Shown: positions 1-8,353 of the stretch, piece after piece | Layout: each line of letters opens with the position of its first letter | Numbering within the stretch: the stretch's first letter is position 1 | Assembly: GCA_011620605.1 (NCBI GenBank) | Contig: WOYW01000017.1 | Span: 1 to 50,578, forward strand | Source of the DNA: Bacteroidales bacterium | Lineage (GTDB): Bacteria > Bacteroidota > Bacteroidia > Bacteroidales > UBA932 | Length of the DNA: 50,578 bases | Direction of reading: 5' to 3' | Translations under genes and position numbers: made by a program | Notes under the pieces: generated by a model | What the model was told of the DNA's origin: nothing | What the model saw: only the letters and a program-made list of their open reading frames with translations | Database searches by the model: none

Positions 1-26
1 GTTTTCAGATAATGTTTTCAGATAAT
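1..26. repeat. 13-bp perfect tandem duplication
   Basis: GTTTTCAGATAAT occurs twice head to tail (1-13 and 14-26) at the window edge, upstream of the aldolase gene. More copies could lie outside the window. It is too short to assign a role; it may be a slippage product. Confidence 0.7.
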
Positions 27-66
27 ACAGAATAGGATTTATAGAGGAAATATACGGCAAAAGTCT

Positions 67-74
67 TATCTTTG
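67..74 (+). promoter_or_regulatory. Bacteroidetes-type -7 box upstream of fba
   Basis: TATCTTTG matches the Bacteroidetes sigma -7 consensus TAnnTTTG. It lies 42 nt before the aldolase start codon, giving a 5' leader of roughly 35 nt. I do not see a good -33 TTTG at the usual distance, so the call rests on the -7 box and its position. Confidence 0.5.
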
Positions 75-116
75 TAAATTGAATAAAGGAAAACATCAAA
101 TATTAAATTTTAAAAT

Positions 117-1079
117 ATGGTATCATACAAAGATTTAGGCCTGGTAAACTCACGAGAACTTTTTGCCAAAGCAGTCAAAGGCGGCTATGCCATCCCCGCT
201 TTCAATTTTAACAACATGGAACAGATGCAGGCCATCATCAGTGCCTGTGTGGAAACAAAATCACCTGTTATTCTCCAGGTATCCAGCGGCGCCCGTAAAT
301 ACGCCAATCAGACACTATTGCGTTACATGGCACAGGGAGCCGTTGAATACGCCAAAGAACTGGGACATGCCATTCCCATAGTATTGCACCTGGACCACGG
401 GGACTCCTTTGAATTGTGCAAAAACTGTATAGAATACGGTTTCTCATCCGTAATGATAGACGGATCTCATCTTTCTTACGAAGAAAATGTAGAACTGACC
501 CGTCGCGTTGTGGAGTATGCACACCAGCACGATGTAACCGTGGAAGGAGAACTGGGTGTACTGGCCGGTGTTGAAGACGACGTGAAAGCCGAACACCATA
601 CGTACACTCAGCCGGAAGAAGTGGAAGACTTTGTAAAACGCACCGGGGTTGATTCCCTGGCAATTTCCATTGGGACTTCCCACGGAGCATACAAATTCAA
701 ACCCGGACAAAAACCCGAGATCCGCCTGGACATCCTGGCCGAGATCGAAAAACGCATTCCCGGATTCCCCATTGTGTTGCATGGTTCATCCAGTGTGCCA
801 CAGGATATCGTTGCCGAGATCAACCATTTTGGCGGCAAACTGAAAGATTCCATTGGAATCCCGGAAGACCAGCTCCGTAAGGCTGCTCGTTCGGCCGTAT
901 GCAAGATCAATATTGACTCCGACGGCAGGCTGGCAATGACCGCAGCAGTCCGTAAAGTCCTGGCTGAAAAACCCGAAGAATTTGACCCGCGCAAATACCT
1001 GGGTCCGGCTCGTGACAAACTCAAAGAGTTGTATAAACACAAAGTTGTGAACGTACTTGGCTCCGACAATAAAGCCTGA
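117..1079 (+). CDS. fba: fructose-bisphosphate aldolase, class II
   Basis: A cytoplasmic zinc-dependent aldolase of glycolysis and gluconeogenesis that splits fructose-1,6-bisphosphate into DHAP and glyceraldehyde-3-phosphate. The 320-aa protein has the family hallmarks: HLDHGD at residues 91-96 (catalytic Asp and zinc-binding His), EGELG near 142, the ISIGTSHGAYKF zinc/phosphate segment, and IVLHGSSSVP near 240. The start at 117 gives MVSYKDLGLVNSRELF, the usual N-terminus of this subfamily. The length is normal and the gene looks intact. It is transcribed alone from the -7 box at 67-74. The next gene on this strand is a relic. Confidence 0.97.
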   Translation: MVSYKDLGLVNSRELFAKAVKGGYAIPAFNFNNMEQMQAIISACVETKSPVILQVSSGARKYANQTLLRYMAQGAVEYAKELGHAIPIVLHLDHGDSFELCKNCIEYGFSSVMIDGSHLSYEENVELTRRVVEYAHQHDVTVEGELGVLAGVEDDVKAEHHTYTQPEEVEDFVKRTGVDSLAISIGTSHGAYKFKPGQKPEIRLDILAEIEKRIPGFPIVLHGSSSVPQDIVAEINHFGGKLKDSIGIPEDQLRKAARSAVCKINIDSDGRLAMTAAVRKVLAEKPEEFDPRKYLGPARDKLKELYKHKVVNVLGSDNKA

Positions 1080-1657
1080 CAAAACGGCCCTTGTAACGGG
1101 GACAGATGGCCAACGGGTACTCACTTGTCATGGCCTGCCTCTCAACAGAGGCGTCCATGCCTTTTTATAAGCAGCTCATAAGCGAGTATAAAAACAAACA
1201 CCCCTTACATAGACCTGCTTCACCGGATCTTTCTTCTTACGCCTCTGTGAAAGCTTTTGCCGACAGCATAACATACAAGGCCATTAACCGACTTGTACAT
1301 AATGCGGGCATTCTCCCCAAAAGGACCTTAATAACCGAAGACGGCCCGGATCATTTTTACAGTCTCGTGCACTATTTATTTTGGTTGGTTCTCCAGACTC
1401 AAACCATCCTTTGTGAACCGTATTCCAAAAAACTGGGCCGGTCGTATTATCCGCTACGGCGATTTAATATACAGGTAGTTTCAGCCGGTCCCGGGACAGT
1501 AGACACCCCTATGATAACCATGAACAAACGCCTGGACACGTTGGTCAATTTTTTTTTCAGGCCTATGCTGAGCACTCCTGCACGGGGCGCTTCCACTACC
1601 GTTTACCTGGCTACAGAAAAAAACCCTTCACGATCCTTACGGAGGGACTTACCATAA
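1080..1657 (+). pseudogene. short-chain dehydrogenase/reductase (SDR) relic
   Basis: The remnant begins directly after the aldolase stop. One frame reads KTALVTGTDG (about 1083-1112), the start of an SDR nucleotide-binding motif, and then the reading frame shifts. From about 1106 a second frame reads GYSLVMACLS, LVHNAGIL (the SDR NAG motif), TEDGPD and AGPGTVDTPM, as in retinol-dehydrogenase-like SDRs. The Gly-rich GxxxGxG turn is cut short and no YxxxK catalytic pair is present between the NAG and PGTVDTP segments, where it should lie. I infer at least two deletions, one frameshifting. The open frame at 1106-1657 is unlikely to give a working enzyme. Confidence 0.75.
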
Positions 1658-1676
1658 AAGCAAATTGCGTCGTTTC

Positions 1677-2798
1677 TTAATCGGCAAAAACATCCATTAC
1701 CGGTAAGGCGTTGCCGGTATGGATGTCGAATACCCCTCTGTGAAGTGTAAGGATGTTGCCCGATGGAATGTACGTTTCTTCCGGATACCAGTACATGAAT
1801 CCGCTTACATTGGAAAAATCCCTGAGAGTCTCAATAAAATCTTCCATGAACTCCTTCTGTCCCTGGGGCGATGCTGCATACTCCGGGGTGTAACCCGCAT
1901 TATCTGGAATACCCCACGGATCGTTGGGAAAAGCCACTTCAACCAGGTTTACTTTTTTATCCGGGAAATTCACTTGAAGTCCTTCCAGGCATGAATGAAG
2001 GTTTGAAAGAGGGCCGTGCCAGAAGGGATAATAACTTAATCCTATGATGTCGTAATCCACATTATGGATCTCCAATTGATTGTAAAACTTCAGGGCAGTT
2101 TGCCGGTCACCACCTCTGTCTGTATGTACCATGATCCATGATTCCGGACATGTTTCGCGACAAGCTTTGGATGCCTGAGACAAGACATCGCAAAAATATG
2201 ACCACCTTCCCGGAGTGTTCCATTGAGGGGCCCAGACATCGGCACGTGCCGAATCCCACAACAGGCCGTTTGTTATTTCATTGCCTATCTGTATCATATC
2301 GGGGGCTGCCCCCGATTTTAGCAAGGCAAGCAGGGTTTCCCTGGTATAAACATATATTTTCCGGGCCAGCTCATCTGCATTCAGACTTTCCCATGCAGCA
2401 GGCTTGAACTGTTTGCCAGGATCTGCCCAGGTATCTGAATAATGATAATCCAACAATACTTTAAAACCCTTTTCTTTTGCTTTTAAGATTAGATCCCTTA
2501 CATAATTCAGGTCCTGACAGGCAGTCGATTGCAGATCGGGATTTACAAACAGGCGAATTCTAATGTAATTGAACCCTTTTTCGCGGAAAAACGGCAATAC
2601 ATCCACGTCATTACCCTGGAAATCCCTGTAAACGGCACCGGCCTGTTGCATCCTGGTCAATAAAGAAAGGTCCGCTCCAATTATCCATGCCGGTTGTTCC
2701 ACCGGATCTGTTCCCGGCCCGAGAGGATCTTTCTTGTCACAACCTGAAAAAAGCAGGAAGATTCCTGTCAATAAACAGATGATCGTTTTTCTTATCAT
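1677..2798 (-). CDS. GH53 arabinogalactan endo-beta-1,4-galactanase, lipoprotein
   Basis: A glycoside hydrolase of family 53, which cleaves beta-1,4-galactan side chains of pectin. The 373-aa protein starts with a signal peptide ending in a lipobox (LLFSGC, Cys about 20), so it should be lipid-anchored. The TIM barrel begins with IIGADLSLL. The acid/base Glu is in QIGNEITNG (about residue 174) and the nucleophile Glu in NLVEVAFPND (about 287), where many members have ETAYP. The start codon lies 2 nt after the marC stop, so the two are probably co-transcribed. The gene appears intact, and substrate specificity within GH53 is inferred. Confidence 0.93.
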   Translation of the reverse strand: MIRKTIICLLTGIFLLFSGCDKKDPLGPGTDPVEQPAWIIGADLSLLTRMQQAGAVYRDFQGNDVDVLPFFREKGFNYIRIRLFVNPDLQSTACQDLNYVRDLILKAKEKGFKVLLDYHYSDTWADPGKQFKPAAWESLNADELARKIYVYTRETLLALLKSGAAPDMIQIGNEITNGLLWDSARADVWAPQWNTPGRWSYFCDVLSQASKACRETCPESWIMVHTDRGGDRQTALKFYNQLEIHNVDYDIIGLSYYPFWHGPLSNLHSCLEGLQVNFPDKKVNLVEVAFPNDPWGIPDNAGYTPEYAASPQGQKEFMEDFIETLRDFSNVSGFMYWYPEETYIPSGNILTLHRGVFDIHTGNALPVMDVFAD

Positions 2799-2800
2799 GA

Positions 2801-3376
2801 CTATCCAAATAAGACTGAAATATTTGAAACGAAAAGTTTCACGGAAATAGCCAGCAATATGATCCCGAAAAATTTCCGTAAAATATAAATACCTCCCTTG
2901 CCCAACAGTTTTTCGACCCAGTCCACGTGACGCAAAACCACAAATACGATGATCATGTTGAGTAAAATGGATATGGAAACGTTTATCAGACTATACTCGG
3001 CACGCAGTGAAAGCACCGTGGTCAGGGTCCCCGTTCCGGCTATAAGAGGAAAAACCAGGGGCACGATGGTTGAGGCATCCGGAGGACCGTCGTTCTTGAA
3101 AATTTCAATTCCAAAGATCATTTCCACAGCCAGCACAAAAATAACCAGGGAACCGGCAATGGCAAAGGAAGAAATATCCACGCTAAATAAACCCAGAATA
3201 GCCTCTCCCACAAATAAGAACAAGAAAATCAGCGCAGTAGAAATGATCGCCGCCATAAAAGGTTTGAATTTTCTGCCTTTGGCTTTCATATCCAGGATAA
3301 TGGGAATGGATCCCGTAATATCTATCACGGCAAACAAGACCATGAATGCACTGACAATTTCCCTGAATTTAATCAT
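2801..3376 (-). CDS. MarC family integral membrane protein
   Basis: A 191-aa inner-membrane protein with about six hydrophobic helices. It matches the MarC/UPF0056 family through the N-terminal FMVLFAVIDITGSIPIIL segment, a central PLVFPLIAGTGTLTTVL motif (the usual PLA.PllaGPG region) and a C-terminal FGIILLAISVKLFVSNI helix. The biochemical role of MarC proteins is unsettled; despite the name they are not established multidrug resistance factors. A -7 box ends only 4 nt before the ATG, suggesting a leaderless or nearly leaderless mRNA. The GH53 gene follows at once. Confidence 0.93.
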   Translation of the reverse strand: MIKFREIVSAFMVLFAVIDITGSIPIILDMKAKGRKFKPFMAAIISTALIFLFLFVGEAILGLFSVDISSFAIAGSLVIFVLAVEMIFGIEIFKNDGPPDASTIVPLVFPLIAGTGTLTTVLSLRAEYSLINVSISILLNMIIVFVVLRHVDWVEKLLGKGGIYILRKFFGIILLAISVKLFVSNISVLFG

Positions 3377-3380
3377 GGTG

Positions 3381-3404
3381 CAAAGATATAAAACACTACA
3401 TTTG
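3381..3404. promoter_or_regulatory. divergent -7 boxes for marC (-) and the M28 peptidase gene (+)
   Basis: The minus strand carries TATCTTTG (3388 down to 3381), ending 4 nt before the marC ATG at 3376. The plus strand carries TACATTTG (3397-3404), 29 nt before the peptidase ATG at 3434. Both match TAnnTTTG. The two promoters lie within 24 bp, so shared regulation is possible. Confidence 0.5.
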
Positions 3405-3433
3405 TACCACTTGTTTTTCCAAAATAGTTTACA

Positions 3434-5056
3434 ATGAAATACAGGACCTTATCAGTAAGCTTGCTCATAGCAGTAAGTATTGTTTCTATTTGCCCTAAGG
3501 CAACCGCACAGGATGCCGTTGTGAAAAAAATCATTGAAGAGGGTACACTTAACAACAAAACCCAGGACCATCTGGATGTTTTGTCCAACCGCATTGGCGG
3601 GCGCCTGGTAGGATCGGACGCCTACAATGCCGCTGTATGCTGGACAGCCTCACAATTTGAATCCTGGGGTCTGGAAGTATCCATTGAAGAAGCCGGTGAA
3701 ACCCGGGTAGGCTTCAGCCGGGGTCCCTGGTTCGGAACATTGTACGGGGACGTGTTCCCCGGCGGAGACGGTATTCATTTGCATTTTGCAACTCCCTCCT
3801 ACACTGCAGGCACTAAAGGACTTCAGCGAGGACATGTGCTCATTGAACCAAAAACCCAAGCCGAATTTGACCGAATGAAAGGAGCCCTGAAAGGAGCCTG
3901 GGTATTAATCACCGGAAGTAATACGGGATGGCCCGTGGAACGTTCTGAAAAAGCCGACCTGAGAAGGGATTCCCTGATCCGTCTGAATGAAGAGATAGCC
4001 CGCCATAACAACCAGGTAATTCGCCGTTACAGAACGCGGACGGGAGACCGGCGGATGAACGTGGACGAAATGCAGGAAGCTTTGAAAGACAGCCTGAAAA
4101 AAACAGCTGACGAACCCGCCCTCTTTTACAGGCAAATGGTGGAGGCAGGTATCCTGGGTCTTATCCAGGCATCTCCGGTACCCATTACTGCTCTCTGGGA
4201 CAAGGAAACCGTATTCGGGGAAAACTCTTCATTTGAGAACCTACCGACAATTACGGACATCAAGCTGGATGAACACCAGTACCAATATATTTACCAATTG
4301 GTAAAAGAAAGACGTCCCATAGAACTTGAATTTGACATCCGAAATCATTTCCGCCCGGGTCCCGTGAAATTCCACAATGTAGTAGCCAAAATGACCGGCA
4401 CCCGTTATCCCGATGAGTACATTATGGTAAGCGGTCATTTGGATTCTTATGACGTAGCTACCGGTGGAGTGGATTGCGGCGTAGGTGTTACCCCGGCCAT
4501 GGAATCTGCCCGTTTGTTATCAGTCGCCGGAGCCAAACCCAAACGTTCCATACTTTTTGTATTGTTTGCCGGTGAGGAGTTCGGTCTTTTAGGTGCCACT
4601 GCATGGGTAGAACAACATAAAGACAAGCTGGATAAAATATCCAACCTGTTTAACAGGGACGGAGCCCCTCTTGCTGCCAGCGGTGTATCTGTTCCTGCGG
4701 CCATGTACAATGATTTTGTAAAAGCATCCAGGGACTTATCTTCCATTAATCCGGATTTTCCTTTTACCGTAGACACTATCACTGCACGTCCAAAACCCAC
4801 ACGTACCGGAGGTACCGATGCGTCCGTTTTTGCTATCCAGGGTGTCCCTACCATTTCGTTACGTGACAGTGATGTAAAAGGTTACAACTTCAATTACAGG
4901 GAGATCTGGCATACGGAAAGGGATCTTTTTACCAAAAGTATAGCAGAATACCAGGAACACACCTCTGTTGTCCAGGCAGTACTCATATACAACCTGGCAA
5001 ACCTGGACCACCTGCTTTCGCGTGAAGGAATGTACTACCTGCCTGAAGAGAAGTGA
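3434..5056 (+). CDS. exported M28 family zinc aminopeptidase/carboxypeptidase
   Basis: A 540-aa secreted metallopeptidase of family M28, close to the carboxypeptidase Q type. The signal peptide ends around KATAQD. A PA-like insert precedes the catalytic domain. The co-catalytic zinc ligands are visible: His335 (SGHLDSYD), Asp347 (GGVDCGVG), the Glu381-Glu382 pair (FAGEEFG), Asp409 (FNRDG) and His493 (IWHTERD). It probably trims peptides in the periplasm or outside the cell. The serpin gene follows 37 nt downstream on the same strand. Confidence 0.93.
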   Translation: MKYRTLSVSLLIAVSIVSICPKATAQDAVVKKIIEEGTLNNKTQDHLDVLSNRIGGRLVGSDAYNAAVCWTASQFESWGLEVSIEEAGETRVGFSRGPWFGTLYGDVFPGGDGIHLHFATPSYTAGTKGLQRGHVLIEPKTQAEFDRMKGALKGAWVLITGSNTGWPVERSEKADLRRDSLIRLNEEIARHNNQVIRRYRTRTGDRRMNVDEMQEALKDSLKKTADEPALFYRQMVEAGILGLIQASPVPITALWDKETVFGENSSFENLPTITDIKLDEHQYQYIYQLVKERRPIELEFDIRNHFRPGPVKFHNVVAKMTGTRYPDEYIMVSGHLDSYDVATGGVDCGVGVTPAMESARLLSVAGAKPKRSILFVLFAGEEFGLLGATAWVEQHKDKLDKISNLFNRDGAPLAASGVSVPAAMYNDFVKASRDLSSINPDFPFTVDTITARPKPTRTGGTDASVFAIQGVPTISLRDSDVKGYNFNYREIWHTERDLFTKSIAEYQEHTSVVQAVLIYNLANLDHLLSREGMYYLPEEK

Positions 5057-5093
5057 TTCGTGCAACGTTTTGTGCAGGAATTGTATCTTTATT

Positions 5094-6350
5094 ATGATGA
5101 AACGCCAGACACATAAATATTTGTTATTTACCTGTGTACTACTGGGATCCTGTTCCGGTTTCGACCGTTTGCCGCAACTAACAAACCAGCGCCGTGACAT
5201 TATACTGACAAAAACTGAACAGGCTCTGTCGGCGGAGGCCAACCGGTTTGCTTTTGATCTGTTCCAACAGGTTAACTCAGAGGATAAAAATTATTTTATT
5301 TCCCCTTTGAGCGCCTCCCTGGCTTTATCCATGACGGCCAACGGCACCGCCGGTGAGACGGCTGCACAAATGAAAGACGTTCTTGGATTTGAAGAGTTTT
5401 CCTACGAACAAATGAACAGGTTCTTTAAAAAGATGTCCCGGGAACTGAAAGAAGCCGATCAGCTTACTGAATTGGGAATCGCAAACTCGGTATGGATTCG
5501 GGAAGGCTTCCCGGTATACGAAAAATTCAAAGACATTGTAAGAACCTGGTACCTGGCACAAATAGAAGAATTGGATTTTTCTTCTCCTTCCGCTATTGAA
5601 ACCATCAATAACTGGTGTGCTTCACAAACGAACGGGAAAATTGAGGAGATCATTGACGAGATCCCGCCTGCAATGGTTATGTACCTGATCAATGCCCTGT
5701 ATTTTAAAGGGACGTGGACATATTCCTTTGATAAATCAGCTACTTATAGCGACCGTTTTTACGGAGATGACGGCTCTTCGCCCTTTACCGAGTATATGCT
5801 TCAGACTGAAACCTTTCCTTATCTGGAACACGAACTTTGCCAAATAGCTGAACTCCCTTACGGTAATGAAGCTTTTTCAATGGTATTGATGCTCCCCAAA
5901 CCAGGTGTTCATGTTGATCGTGTGATTAAAGAATTTATGAACATGGAACAATGGAATATCCTGGTAAGCGGCCTGGAACGTTTTGAACGCAAACTGACCG
6001 TATCCATGCCAAAGTTCAGGTTTGAATACGAGAAAGACCTTATACCTACGTTACAGGCTATGGGTATGACCGTTCCCTTTATGGAAGGAATGGCCGATTT
6101 CAGCAACATGTCTCCCTCGGGAGGTCTTTACATAGGTCTTGTCAAACAAAAAACTTATGTTGAGGTTAACGAAGAAGGGACAGAAGCTGCCGCTGTTACC
6201 GTAGTGGGTGTGGAAAAAAGTTCCATTGAATCCGATGATCCCCTTCCTTTTTATGTAAACCGTCCTTTCGTTTATGTAATAAAAGAAAAAAGCACCGGTA
6301 TCATCCTGTTTATGGGAAAGATGTCCAATCTTAACCGGGATGCCGCCTGA
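5094..6350 (+). CDS. serpin-family protease inhibitor, lipoprotein
   Basis: A serpin (MEROPS I4) with an N-terminal signal peptide and lipobox (LLGSC), so probably surface- or periplasm-anchored. The start at 5094 (MMKRQTHKYLLF) is chosen because it begins the signal sequence; an in-frame upstream extension overlaps the peptidase gene and looks non-coding. Core serpin motifs are present: NYFISPLSASLALSM, a NALYFKGTW strand, and near the C-terminus the hinge EEGTEAAAVT, whose small residues fit an inhibitory serpin. Counting from the hinge puts P1-P1' near the Lys-Ser-Ser of GVEKSSIES, so the target may be a trypsin- or elastase-like enzyme; this is inference. The stop overlaps the next start (TGATG). 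Confidence 0.95.
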   Translation: MMKRQTHKYLLFTCVLLGSCSGFDRLPQLTNQRRDIILTKTEQALSAEANRFAFDLFQQVNSEDKNYFISPLSASLALSMTANGTAGETAAQMKDVLGFEEFSYEQMNRFFKKMSRELKEADQLTELGIANSVWIREGFPVYEKFKDIVRTWYLAQIEELDFSSPSAIETINNWCASQTNGKIEEIIDEIPPAMVMYLINALYFKGTWTYSFDKSATYSDRFYGDDGSSPFTEYMLQTETFPYLEHELCQIAELPYGNEAFSMVLMLPKPGVHVDRVIKEFMNMEQWNILVSGLERFERKLTVSMPKFRFEYEKDLIPTLQAMGMTVPFMEGMADFSNMSPSGGLYIGLVKQKTYVEVNEEGTEAAAVTVVGVEKSSIESDDPLPFYVNRPFVYVIKEKSTGIILFMGKMSNLNRDAA

Positions 6351-7645
6351 TGAAAGGAAAAGGCTTCTGGTACCCTTTGGACAATGCCGCAAAGATATTT
6401 CCGGCAGTAACCAATGATGAAGTAACCTGTGTTTTTCGCATCTCGGTTATCCTCAAACATAAAGTACATATTAAAAGTCTCTTCAGGGCTGTCAGGTCAC
6501 TGGAAAAACGTTTTCCGTATTACCGTGTCACTCTGAAAAAGGGGTTCTTCTGGTATTACCTGGAATCAAGCAATTTACTGACACCGTTGATCTTTGATTA
6601 TAATGTGCCCTGCCGAAAATTTGAAAAAGATGATCTGCTAATGCGTGTTTTAGCTGCCGATAACCGGATAAGTGTTGAGTTTTCCCATTTGCTCGCAGAC
6701 GGAGGAGGTGCCATGGAATACTTCAAGGTTTTACTGGCTCAGTATTTTATGCATCGGGAGATTGAGGTTCCTGCGGATTTTCAGTATATGGACCCTAAGG
6801 GAGATCCTGATCCGGGAGAATTTGAAGATGACTACAATAGGTTTTTTAAAGAGAATATACCTGTAAATTCCAGGCGGCCTAAAGCGTACCACATACCTTT
6901 TCTCCTGAATCAGAAACCACGGTTTGGAGTGCTTTCTGCAACAATTCCGTTGGCTTCACTGAAAGAAAAAGCCAAAGAAAAAGGGGTTAATTTAACCGTA
7001 TACCTGACAGCTGTTTATCTTTACGCGATCCAGCAAATTTGGGAGAATCCGGCGGTGAACCGCAGAAAGAAACAAACAGGGAAGATAAGCATACAGATCC
7101 CTGTGAACCTGCGCAACACGTATCCCAGTAAAACCATGCGTAATTTTTCCCTTTTTGTGATGCCGGAAATTGATCCGGGACTGGGACACTATACTTTTGA
7201 CGAAATTGTAAAAACCGTATACCACCAGTTGCAATTGGAAACGGACACAAGGCTTATCAATAAGATCATCTCCCGCAATGTAGGCAGTGAAAGAAAGATC
7301 ATTGTACGTGCCATCCCCCTGTTCATAAAAGATCCCATATTAAGGATCAATCACCGTACCATGGGCAGCAGTCAGTACAGCGGGGTGTTATCCAATCTTG
7401 GCAGGATACATTTCCCTTCACAAATGTTTGACCACATTGAATCCCTGATGGTTATAGCGCCACCTCCCGGCAAAATGATCCGGGTGAACTGCGGGATGAT
7501 AGGTCTTAACGAGAAAATAGTTATTACCTTTGGAAATATAACATACAGCCGGGAACTGGAAAAGAATTTTTTCCGTTTTTTGACCGGGGAAAAAATTCCT
7601 GTTACCATAACTTATAACAGAAACTGCCATGATGAATGTGTGTAA
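6350..7645 (+). CDS. condensation/alcohol acetyltransferase-like acyltransferase
   Basis: A 431-aa protein of the chloramphenicol-acetyltransferase-like (condensation domain) superfamily. The catalytic HxxxDG motif appears as SHLLADGGG (about residues 106-114). A second lobe contains the IQIPVNLRNTYPSKTMRNF segment, typical of the structural motif in PapA/WES/alcohol acetyltransferase-like members. There is no signal peptide. It overlaps the serpin stop by 1 bp and the next gene by 17 bp, so it is translationally coupled. The acyl donor and acceptor are unknown. Its neighbour, a small zinc-ribbon membrane protein, may be a partner. Confidence 0.8.
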   Translation: MKGKGFWYPLDNAAKIFPAVTNDEVTCVFRISVILKHKVHIKSLFRAVRSLEKRFPYYRVTLKKGFFWYYLESSNLLTPLIFDYNVPCRKFEKDDLLMRVLAADNRISVEFSHLLADGGGAMEYFKVLLAQYFMHREIEVPADFQYMDPKGDPDPGEFEDDYNRFFKENIPVNSRRPKAYHIPFLLNQKPRFGVLSATIPLASLKEKAKEKGVNLTVYLTAVYLYAIQQIWENPAVNRRKKQTGKISIQIPVNLRNTYPSKTMRNFSLFVMPEIDPGLGHYTFDEIVKTVYHQLQLETDTRLINKIISRNVGSERKIIVRAIPLFIKDPILRINHRTMGSSQYSGVLSNLGRIHFPSQMFDHIESLMVIAPPPGKMIRVNCGMIGLNEKIVITFGNITYSRELEKNFFRFLTGEKIPVTITYNRNCHDECV

Positions 7646-8330
7646 AAAGTGTGGCGTAGAGCTGGACGTCAACATGAATTATTGTCCTCTTTGCGGATAT
7701 AAAACCAATATTTCCGGTGAAGAATCTACTCACAACAAGGATGAATTATATGATTTTCAAGATCTTTCAAACGTACAGAAAAGAAAGATCTTCTGGAATC
7801 TTTCCCTCATAGTATTGTTGGTCGGCATATTTACCTCTACCGTGATAGACTTGGTCGTCAACAAGAACATCACCTGGTCAAAATACACTATTGCTGTTGG
7901 TCTGGCCCTGGTAATACACATCTCTCTTGTTGTATTCCTGCATACCAGGATTATTCCCCTTTTAATTTTTGGATTCACCACATCTTCCCTGTTGATAGTT
8001 CTTTTGGACTGGATCAATAAAAGTCTGGACTGGTCAATTACCATGGGTGTTCCCCTGTTGTTCTGCATATATCTGATCATATTGATCGTTACACTGCTCA
8101 TAAAAAAGTCCCGACAAAAAGGGGTCAACCTGATCGCTTATGTCCTCCTTGCCATTGCAGTTACAGGGATATGTACCGAAGGAATACTTTCATTCCATAT
8201 AAACAAAATATTGAACCTTCACTGGAGCCTCATTTTATTCGCATCTATGGTAGCCGTATCGGCAATCTTACTATATATCCACTTCCGTCTTAAAAAAGTC
8301 ACCAACCTGAGAAAATTTTTCCATCTTTAA
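7629..8330 (+). CDS. zinc-ribbon membrane protein (DUF6320-like)
   Basis: A 233-aa protein. Residues 4-25 form a zinc ribbon (CKKCG ... CPLCG). After a short polar linker, about six transmembrane helices fill the rest (roughly residues 55-225). I recall this architecture as DUF6320, commonly encoded next to the acetyltransferase-like protein seen just upstream; that assignment is from memory. The 17-bp overlap with the acyltransferase gene supports a joint function at the inner membrane, possibly acylation of a membrane-linked substrate. Confidence 0.7.
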   Translation: MMNVCKKCGVELDVNMNYCPLCGYKTNISGEESTHNKDELYDFQDLSNVQKRKIFWNLSLIVLLVGIFTSTVIDLVVNKNITWSKYTIAVGLALVIHISLVVFLHTRIIPLLIFGFTTSSLLIVLLDWINKSLDWSITMGVPLLFCIYLIILIVTLLIKKSRQKGVNLIAYVLLAIAVTGICTEGILSFHINKILNLHWSLILFASMVAVSAILLYIHFRLKKVTNLRKFFHL

Positions 8331-8353
8331 ATCACACCTGAAATCACTAAGAC

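Noticed and set aside
4968-5093. Longer N-terminus for the serpin
   Set aside because: It overlaps the peptidase 3' end and would bury the lipoprotein signal peptide.
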